Shown one piece after another: positions 1-4,758 of a stretch of 5,808 nucleotides of DNA. Origin of the DNA: Alphaproteobacteria bacterium (GTDB lineage Bacteria; Pseudomonadota; Alphaproteobacteria; Paracaedibacterales; JAKBAR01); contig JAIESS010000020.1 in assembly GCA_019745755.1 (NCBI GenBank), positions 1 through 5,808 on the forward strand. Direction: 5' to 3'. Each line of letters starts with the position of its first letter. The first letter of the stretch is position 1. The position numbers and the translations under genes are program-made. Under the pieces are notes generated by a model. It had not been told where the DNA came from and searched no databases. It saw only the letters and a list, made by a program, of their open reading frames with translations.

Positions 1-673
1 ATAAATCAGGACGTCGCTCCTTGGTTATCCTTTCTGCTTGCTCTTGGCGCCATGTGGCGATTTTTGTATGATCGCCTGAAAGCAGTATATCAGGCACGAT
101 CTTATTCTCCCAAGAGTGGGGTCTTGTATAGTGCGGGTATTCAAGCAATCCCTTGGAAAAGCTTTCAAAATCATCGGATTCTGCATTGCCCATAACACTT
201 GGTAAAATACGCACAACAGAATCAAGGACAGTTAACGCCGCAACTTCCCCACCAGATAAAATATAATCACCTATACTGATTTCTGCAAGCCCCCATTTTT
301 CAATAATACGCTCATCAATAGCTTCAAAACGTCCACACAACATGGTAAGCCCCGGCAAAGCCGCAAATTCCTTGGATATTTCTTGTGTAAAGGGGGTGCC
401 CCTGGGGCTTAAATAAATCATTTTATTGTTGGGAGCCATAGCATGCGCCCGTTGTAATGCTCCATCAAGAACATCCGCGCGCATCACCATGCCAGGCCCC
501 CCGCCATACGATGTATCATCCACATTTTTGTGCTTTGATATCCCAAAGTCACGGATTTGGATTGTATCTATGCTCCATTTTCCTTCTAAAAGGGCTTTTC
601 CTGCGATAGAGTGCCCAAGAAAACCCGGGAACATTTCAGGAAAAAGGGTGAGGGCAATGGCGTGAAAGGTCAT
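1..673 (-). CDS. trmD: tRNA (guanine-N1)-methyltransferase TrmD, C-terminus cut off by the window edge
   Basis: TrmD is the SPOUT-class enzyme that uses SAM to make m1G at position 37 of tRNAs with a G36G37 sequence, preventing +1 frameshifting; it acts in the cytosol as a dimer. The reverse strand reads open from ATG at 673 for 224 codons without a stop; the family is usually about 230-255 residues, so only the tail is missing. Seen motifs: FPEMF near 11-15, YGGGPGMVM at 56-64, YLSPRG at 87-92, LCGRFEAIDER at 112-122, the knotted SAM-binding stretch SIGDYILSGGE at 133-143, R155 after DSVV, LLEYPHYTRP at 176-185, and a C-terminal RRPDL. The position equivalent to the catalytic Asp169 of the Haemophilus enzyme appears to be Glu170 (ESF instead of DSF). 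The ATG at 673 matches the family N-terminus but has no Shine-Dalgarno; the sequence before it is pyrimidine-rich. It lies 93 nt downstream of the exported-protein gene. Identity is very secure. Confidence 0.97.
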   Translation of the reverse strand, partial: MTFHAIALTLFPEMFPGFLGHSIAGKALLEGKWSIDTIQIRDFGISKHKNVDDTSYGGGPGMVMRADVLDGALQRAHAMAPNNKMIYLSPRGTPFTQEISKEFAALPGLTMLCGRFEAIDERIIEKWGLAEISIGDYILSGGEVAALTVLDSVVRILPSVMGNAESDDFESFSKGLLEYPHYTRPHSWENKIVPDILLSGDHTKIATWRQEQAERITKERRPDL

Positions 674-703
674 CGAGAGGAGCAAGTTAATAGAGCTAAA
701 TTA

Positions 704-732
704 TATATACACATTTTTAGAAGGGAGAGCAA
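704..732 (-). promoter_or_regulatory. candidate sigma70-type promoter for trmD
   Basis: On the minus strand, TTGCTC (732-727) is followed after exactly 17 nt by TATATA (709-704); a perfect TATAAT also overlaps at 705-700 but lacks a good -35 partner. Transcription would start near 697, giving a short leader of about 24 nt before the trmD ATG. It sits in the gap created by the exported-protein gene, so it could let trmD be expressed independently of the genes upstream. The -35 match is only partial and this AT-rich gap makes chance matches likely. Confidence 0.35.
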
Positions 733-766
733 AGAGCCCCCTCTTATTTACACGTTGAAATCAGTT

Positions 767-1564
767 TTAATTTACCTTAGCCCCTGCAGGAGGAAGAAGT
801 AAAAAGTTGAAAGCTATATCATCATCCTCATAAATATACATAACATGAGTTTTCTTTATTTCACTCTTGATCAAAGGCTGTGGTTGTTTTTGTGCGAAAT
901 CTTTGAGACGGTTGTTCACCCATTGCTTAAATCCCTCAGAGTCTTGGGGAGTACCTTTTGATTCTCTAATAAAAATGGAGGAATCAAAAAGAAATCTTCC
1001 TTGTGGGAGGGTCAAAATATACTCACAATGGCCCCCAGCTTGATTTCTATTCGGTTTTTTCTTTGTAATATAGCTCGGATCAATGGCATCAACGTCAATG
1101 TTTGACGTAAAATCACCTAACGTAAGTGCAGGATATCCTTCAGGATAAAATTCTTGAAGGTTTCCTTTGACTGCAGCATTTTTACCTTCTCGCGATACCT
1201 TGTCTGTGTAATGTTTAGGGCAATTTTCTATAAGGGAGGGTGTTGGTGTATTGGTAAGCAATGAGGGGGTGATAGGCATCACGGAGCTTTCGCTCACAGG
1301 AGATGGCACGGTGGATAAAGATTGTGCCTTTTCCAGCGCACTCATACGCACGTCTAAATCTCCCATCTTTTTTTCAAGATCGTGAAGCTTTGTGCTCATT
1401 ATGCTCGTCTGCTGCATAATTATTGCGAAGGAGGATTTCATTCCTTTAAGTGTTGTGTGTATTGATTCGTCCTCTTGACCTTGGGGCTGTCTCTCCGCAC
1501 CATAACTATGGATGGGCGCCAAAGCAATGGTAGAAAAAAGAAAAAATTTGTGAAGTGCGCGCAT
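767..1564 (-). CDS. unrecognised exported protein with N-terminal coiled coil (265 aa)
   Basis: I do not recognise this protein. The N-terminus looks like a Sec signal peptide: R2 and H5-K6, a hydrophobic core at about 7-18, and a likely cleavage site near S-Y-G/A at 20-23, so the product is probably periplasmic or secreted. Residues about 34-82 are predicted by eye to form a coiled coil (heptad-like LHDLEKKMGDLDVRM region). Residues 83-113 are a Pro/Ser/Thr-rich linker. The C-terminal part (114-265) has exactly two cysteines, C115 and C180, which could form a disulfide, and ends in alternating charged and hydrophobic strands (MYIYEDDD, FNFLLL). There are no membrane spans after the signal peptide. 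ATG at 1564 is preceded by AAAAAAGG (1582-1575) with a 10-nt spacer, supporting this start. It lies between rimM and trmD with about 92 nt on each side, which is unusual. Coiled coil plus linker plus globular domain superficially recalls periplasmic assembly factors, but no homology can be claimed. That it is a real gene is likely; its function is unknown. Confidence 0.82.
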   Translation of the reverse strand: MRALHKFFLFSTIALAPIHSYGAERQPQGQEDESIHTTLKGMKSSFAIIMQQTSIMSTKLHDLEKKMGDLDVRMSALEKAQSLSTVPSPVSESSVMPITPSLLTNTPTPSLIENCPKHYTDKVSREGKNAAVKGNLQEFYPEGYPALTLGDFTSNIDVDAIDPSYITKKKPNRNQAGGHCEYILTLPQGRFLFDSSIFIRESKGTPQDSEGFKQWVNNRLKDFAQKQPQPLIKSEIKKTHVMYIYEDDDIAFNFLLLPPAGAKVN

Positions 1565-1656
1565 AATAAAGTTACCTTTTTTATTTATTATTATTCAGCC
1601 TGACCATACATAATGAAGAAAAAAGAATCTATTGAATAAAACGATTAAAAAATGCT

Positions 1657-2163
1657 TTATATAAGATGGTCTTTGACGATGACAAGGTATTCTTTTTCAA
1701 TGTTTATATCAAGGACACTATCAAGAATAAACGCGATTTGCTTAAGGCCCTCAGCTGTTTTGATAATAAGGATATCACTGGCACCATAATTTTCGACATT
1801 CTCCACAGTGCCCACAATATTGCCATCTGCATCTCTTGCTTCTAAACCAATCAGGTCGCCGCAATACAGTGCGTCATCATCTGTATCTGTGTTGATTTCG
1901 GGCAAAGCCTGTTGGTCGGTAAATAGTTTAATGCCACGAAGACCTTCGGCTGCAGTTCGATCCGGTGTATTAGCCTCACTCACGACAAGCGTATGAACAT
2001 CTTCGATGCGGACAAGCTTAAACTGATAAAACTTTCCTGATGCATCGGTGAGGGGTCCGTAAGAAAGGGCATTTTCAGGATGTTCGGTGCGTGTTTTGAG
2101 GCGAAAACAGCCGCGCACCCCGAAGGGTGCGCCGATGGTTGCCATATGGATTTTTTTATCCAC
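1657..2163 (-). CDS. rimM: 16S rRNA processing / 30S maturation factor RimM
   Basis: RimM binds ribosomal protein S19 and the 16S rRNA 3' domain and helps the 30S head mature. The protein is 168 aa, normal for the family (about 165-185). The N-terminal RimM barrel opens with IGAPFGVRGCFRLK at 10-23. The C-terminal PRC-barrel carries DLIGLEARDADG at 103-114, VGTVENVENYGASDILII at 117-134 and a final strand LDINIEKEYLVIV near 151-163. The usual LxPF before the last strands is IAFI here, a mild divergence. I chose the GTG at 2163 because starting at the internal ATG (2145) would remove part of the first beta strand; neither start has a clear ribosome-binding site. The GTG lies only 9 nt after the rpsP stop, so translation is probably coupled within the rpsP-rimM transcript. 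Confidence 0.95.
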   Translation of the reverse strand: MDKKIHMATIGAPFGVRGCFRLKTRTEHPENALSYGPLTDASGKFYQFKLVRIEDVHTLVVSEANTPDRTAAEGLRGIKLFTDQQALPEINTDTDDDALYCGDLIGLEARDADGNIVGTVENVENYGASDILIIKTAEGLKQIAFILDSVLDINIEKEYLVIVKDHLI

Positions 2164-2172
2164 AGATAACGT

Positions 2173-2529
2173 TTAAGCTTCTGCCGCTGCAGCCGCCGCT
2201 TCGGCTTCGGCTTTCATGCGTTCTTGGGCTTTTTTCTTTGGTTGGGACTTTTGTGGGCTTGCTGTATAAGTCGGCATAGGAATAATGCCAGCTTTACCCA
2301 TGAAATGGCCAACACGATCCGTTGGTTGTGCGCCTACGCTTACCCAATATTTCAAGCGCTCTGCATCAAGAACGATACGATCAGCGTGATCAGAGGGAAG
2401 GATAGGATTGTAAGATCCAACGCGTTCGATAAAGCGACCGTCGCGTGGTGCTGACGCTTCAGCCACAACGATACGATAAAAAGGGCGCTTCTTAGAGCCA
2501 CCACGTGCTAGGCGAATTTTAAGTGCCAT
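2173..2529 (-). CDS. rpsP: 30S ribosomal protein S16
   Basis: S16 is a primary-tier assembly protein that binds the 5' domain of 16S rRNA. The start [16 protein letters not shown] (1-16) and the [26 protein letters not shown] region (17-42) are diagnostic, as is the segment [16 protein letters not shown] at 58-73. The product is 118 aa: a core of about 85 residues plus a Lys/Glu/Ala-rich tail at about 92-118 ending in an alanine run, a style common in alphaproteobacterial S16. The reading frame stays open upstream to 2622, but the family N-terminus and a GGAG at 2543-2540 (10-nt spacer) fix the start at 2529. It is the first gene of the ribosomal cluster, 144 nt after the MBL gene. The ffh gene, often found next to rpsP in other bacteria, is not here. 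Confidence 0.98.
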   Translation of the reverse strand: MALKIRLARGGSKKRPFYRIVVAEASAPRDGRFIERVGSYNPILPSDHADRIVLDAERLKYWVSVGAQPTDRVGHFMGKAGIIPMPTYTASPQKSQPKKKAQERMKAEAEAAAAAAEA

Positions 2530-2561
2530 ATTTTTTGTTCTCCGGTAAGATTTTATAGACA

Positions 2562-2591
2562 TATATAGACGATGTTGGGGCTGTTTTACAA
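2562..2591 (-). promoter_or_regulatory. candidate promoter for rpsP-rimM
   Basis: On the minus strand TTGTAA (2591-2586) and TATATA (2567-2562) are separated by 18 nt, with transcription expected to start near 2555 and a leader of about 25 nt before the S16 ATG. The sequence GTCTATA occurs twice in the -10 region with a 10-nt period (2570-2564 and 2560-2554), which could be an operator-like direct repeat or just AT-rich chance. The 144-nt gap after the MBL stop makes a new promoter here likely. Confidence 0.42.
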
Positions 2592-2673
2592 GGAAAATGT
2601 TAGGGTAAGCGGTTGATTTCAAACAAAATTGTACTTAGACGCAGCCGTGCAGATTAAATACCATCATCTCTTA

Positions 2674-3450
2674 TTAAACCTCTACAACCATCCCATCAAA
2701 AGCCGGGATCACGTTGGAGGGGCATCGCGCTAAAAGATCATCATAATCTAAACGTTCACACATATGCGTAAGAATTGTCCGTTTGGGCTTAAAAGTTTTC
2801 ACCCAGCTCAGAGTAAGGTCAAAATGCGCATGGGTTTGATGCTCTTCATAACGCAAACAATCTACAATCCATAGATCAAGGTTATGCAGCGATTTCTCTG
2901 ATTCTTTGGGAAAATATTTCACATCCGTTGAATAGGCCATGCCGCCAATCCGAAAACCAGAGCTGCGCTGATGGCCATGCAGCTGATGAAACATGGTGAC
3001 AGGGATGCCCTCCACGGAAAAATCATTAGCTTCAATAGCGTGACCAACAAGGTAGTCGGGATAAAAACTATCCGGCGTAAAGAACATGTAAGAAAACATC
3101 GTCTGAACCTTATCAAGGGTCACACTATCGGCGTAGAGAGGAATTTTTTTACCCTGATGAAAGAAAATCTGACGCAACTCATCTAAGCCGTGGCAATGAT
3201 CAGCGTGAGCATGCGTAAGAAGGACAGCATCAATGGTTGAAATATTTGCTCGAAGGAGCTGGGTTCGTAGGTCCGGCGATGTGTCGATGAGGATATTTTT
3301 TCCATCAATTTGAACAAGGATAGAGGCCCGCGTGCGATAATTTTTAGGATTAGTTGGGTTACATGCCCCCCAATTGCCAGAAATAAGAGGCACCCCACCC
3401 GATGATCCACAGCCAAGAATATGAATGTTCATGGAAGAATGGTTTGTCAT
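2674..3450 (-). CDS. MBL-fold metallohydrolase, PhnP / phosphodiesterase-like
   Basis: This is a metallo-beta-lactamase-fold protein of the PhnP-like group, whose studied members are metal-dependent phosphodiesterases acting on cyclic or small phosphodiester substrates; the exact substrate here is unknown. The protein is 258 aa, typical of the group. It opens with ILGCGSSGGVP at 11-21, then the family block CNPTNPKNYRTRAS at 30-43, the metal-binding HAHADH at 80-85 (with H80 as first His), a likely metal ligand among H158/H160 (HGH), the bridging Asp in YSTDV (D176), THAHFDL at 206-212 and LTHM (H229). All expected metal ligands appear present, so it should be active. ATG at 3450 overlaps the tatD stop (ATGA, 3450-3447), indicating translational coupling; a second Met at residue 7 (3432) is a possible alternative start closer to the conserved core. 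No phn genes are nearby, so a role in phosphonate breakdown is not supported. Confidence 0.93.
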   Translation of the reverse strand: MTNHSSMNIHILGCGSSGGVPLISGNWGACNPTNPKNYRTRASILVQIDGKNILIDTSPDLRTQLLRANISTIDAVLLTHAHADHCHGLDELRQIFFHQGKKIPLYADSVTLDKVQTMFSYMFFTPDSFYPDYLVGHAIEANDFSVEGIPVTMFHQLHGHQRSSGFRIGGMAYSTDVKYFPKESEKSLHNLDLWIVDCLRYEEHQTHAHFDLTLSWVKTFKPKRTILTHMCERLDYDDLLARCPSNVIPAFDGMVVEV

Positions 3451-4229
3451 GCAAAAAACTCTTTTGTTTTTGTGAAAAGGTTAAAGAAATTCGCAGTCGT
3501 TGCTTCAGCAAGTGCTGGAAGGGGTATGCCACGGAGCTCCGCTATATATTCTGCTGTATGCACAACAAACGCAGGTTCATTACGCTTACCCCTATGAGGA
3601 ATAGGAGCAAGATAGGGGGCATCTGTCTCCACAAGCAACCGGTCCAGGGGTGCATACTTCGCAACAGCATGAACATTTTCAGCCTTTTTAAATGTGACGA
3701 TACCAGAAATGGAAATGTAAAAGCCGCGATCGAGGGCCTTTTTACATAGATTAAGCGTGCCACTAAAGCAATGAAAAACACCCTTTGCATTATCGCGGTG
3801 ATCATCCAAAACAGCAATAGTATCCGCGTCTGCATCCCGCGTATGAATTACAAGGGGCAGATTACGGTCAGAAGCCACTTCAATATGACGATGAAAGGAC
3901 ATTATCTGCGGTTCTCTTGGGCTATGTTCATAGAAATAATCGAGTCCCGTTTCCCCAATCCCAACAACTTTGGGGTGCTTTGCAAGACCTAGAATTTCGT
4001 CCTTTAATGTTGCATTATCATAGTCTTTTGCATCGTGAGGATGAACACCCACAGTACACGCCACGTTGGGGTAGGTATCTGCAATTCTCTGAAGATCGAT
4101 GGACTCGCTCAACCGTGTATTAATAGTCAAAAAACCCTGTACCCCAAGATCATTGGCGCGCTTTAGAGCCTGCTCCAAGTCATCCTTAAACTCAGGAAAA
4201 TTTAAATGGCAATGACTATCAATGAACAT
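3447..4229 (-). CDS. tatD: TatD-family metal-dependent hydrolase / DNase
   Basis: TatD proteins are TIM-barrel hydrolases of the amidohydrolase superfamily; E. coli members have 3'-5' DNase activity linked to repair of oxidative DNA damage, and act in the cytosol. The protein is 260 aa, normal length. The metal-site residues are all visible: DSHCHLNF at 4-11 (H6, H8), GETGLDYF at 92-99 (E93), HTRDADAD at 129-136 (H129), FHCFSG at 152-157 (H153) and ETDAPYLAP at 201-209 (D203). The start at 4229 matches the family N-terminus (MFIDSHCH), although no Shine-Dalgarno precedes it. It is the first gene of a two-gene unit with the MBL hydrolase, which overlaps it by 4 nt. In many alphaproteobacteria metG lies directly upstream of tatD; here a 529-base gap and a divergent gene take that place. 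Which TatD paralogue this is (TatD, YcfH-like or YjjV-like) cannot be settled by eye; the gene order suggests the YcfH-like type. Confidence 0.95.
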   Translation of the reverse strand: MFIDSHCHLNFPEFKDDLEQALKRANDLGVQGFLTINTRLSESIDLQRIADTYPNVACTVGVHPHDAKDYDNATLKDEILGLAKHPKVVGIGETGLDYFYEHSPREPQIMSFHRHIEVASDRNLPLVIHTRDADADTIAVLDDHRDNAKGVFHCFSGTLNLCKKALDRGFYISISGIVTFKKAENVHAVAKYAPLDRLLVETDAPYLAPIPHRGKRNEPAFVVHTAEYIAELRGIPLPALAEATTANFFNLFTKTKEFFA

Positions 4230-4328
4230 AAAAGGGTTTCTGTAATTTATCTATTTTGCCACCACTTTACACGATTTTTTACATGTTTTTGTGATTTTTC
4301 TTGTGTGCTGATGATTTCTTTACCTTTT

Positions 4329-4365
4329 CTTAACCACCCCAGTGATATCTATCTCTAGTGGTAAG
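4329..4365. repeat. inverted repeat / stem-loop, 8 bp with one bulge
   Basis: CTTAACCAC (4329-4337) can pair with GTGGTAAG (4358-4365): eight base pairs with one bulged A (4332 or 4333), closing a 20-nt loop. No U-tract follows on either strand, so it is not a standard terminator. It lies 10 nt from the larger stem-loop at 4375-4429; together they could be part of a structured leader or small RNA, or a protein-binding site. The function is unknown. Confidence 0.4.
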
Positions 4366-4374
4366 TAAGCCTCA

Positions 4375-4429
4375 GTGAAGATGGTAACAACACGGAGTCC
4401 GTTTATACGGTGTCAACGTCATCTTCCAC
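4375..4429. repeat. inverted repeat / branched stem-loop, about 9 bp plus inner hairpin
   Basis: GTGAAGATG (4375-4383) pairs with CATCTTCCAC (4420-4429) as nine base pairs with one bulged C at 4427. It could be extended by two G-T wobbles. Inside, ACA (4390-4392) with TGT (4411-4413) and CCGT (4399-4402) with ACGG (4407-4410) form an inner hairpin with a four-base loop and a six-base bulge. No U-tract follows, so it is not an intrinsic terminator. It does not match any RNA family I know. Pairing alone is modest evidence, and either strand could be the functional one. Confidence 0.42.
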
Positions 4430-4631
4430 ACGACATAATCTAATAGAATTTATACTCTCCCAGACTCTAAAATCTGAGATTACTTGGTGTCGTTATAAGC
4501 GAACACAAGCATTATCAATCTTTGTGTGTCTTTTCAAGAAGTTAGCTCAAGGGAATGGTTATATCTCCAATCAATATTATGACGCACGACATCATCCGGA
4601 TATCATACAATGAAAATTTGGTGGTCACTTC

Positions 4632-4655
4632 AATACTAAGCTCACGCTTAGTATT
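4632..4655. repeat. perfect 10-bp stem-loop with TCAC loop
   Basis: AATACTAAGC (4632-4641) and GCTTAGTATT (4646-4655) are perfect reverse complements flanking the tetraloop TCAC (4642-4645). Only three pairs are G-C. On the plus strand it is followed by only a short T stretch (TATTTTG, including the stem end), so it would be a weak terminator, if it ends an RNA coming from the left. It lies about 20 nt before the candidate aminopeptidase promoter and could equally be an operator for a dimeric regulator. Confidence 0.55.
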
Positions 4656-4675
4656 TTGCGGTTGCTTTATAAAAT

Positions 4676-4703
4676 TTGATCCCCTACATAATCTATATAC
4701 AAT
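4676..4703 (+). promoter_or_regulatory. candidate promoter for the M17 aminopeptidase
   Basis: TTGATC (4676-4681) and TACAAT (4698-4703) are 16 nt apart, matching four and five of six consensus positions. The start would be near 4710, with a leader of about 50 nt. An overlapping alternative is TTGCTT (4662-4667), 17 nt, TACATA (4685-4690). The stem-loop at 4632-4655 lies just upstream. Confidence 0.4.
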
Positions 4704-4758
4704 TTTAATAAAATGTTTTATTTTTGCCTTGGTTCTAACCTCAACTAAGGATTTTTGT

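Larger units (their letters stand above)
4230..4758. other. 529-base divergent intergenic region with no confident gene
   Basis: This gap separates tatD (leftward) from the aminopeptidase (rightward), so it must hold promoters for both. What I can see in it: two neighbouring stem-loops at 4329-4365 and 4375-4429, a perfect 10-bp stem-loop at 4632-4655, and a promoter-like pair at 4676-4703. One open frame on the plus strand (4365-4613, GTG at 4410) has no ribosome-binding site and no recognisable homology. No tRNA, tmRNA, SRP RNA or RNase P RNA signature was found, and no remnant of metG could be read on the minus strand. The left part (4240-4330) is T-rich on the plus strand and gives no convincing tatD promoter. 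Confidence 0.7.

Noticed and set aside
25..225. Minus-strand 66-codon open frame
   Set aside because: It is in another frame inside trmD and shows no family features.
426..665. Plus-strand 79-codon open frame
   Set aside because: It lies entirely antisense to trmD, whose motifs are unmistakable on the other strand.
728..748. Possible terminator after the exported-protein gene
   Set aside because: The G- and C-runs look hairpin-like but the two arms contain GCTCT as a direct repeat and pair poorly, and no T-tract follows.
2530..2622. N-terminal extension of S16 by 31 residues
   Set aside because: S16 proteins begin at the [15 protein letters not shown] start; GGAG precedes 2529 and the extension would include the candidate promoter.
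3402..3749. Plus-strand 115-codon open frame
   Set aside because: Antisense to the ends of tatD and the MBL gene, with low-quality composition and no ribosome-binding site.
4730..4742. tRNA T-arm-like GGTTCTAACC
   Set aside because: It lacks the conserved TTCRA pattern and no acceptor, D or anticodon arms are found around it.
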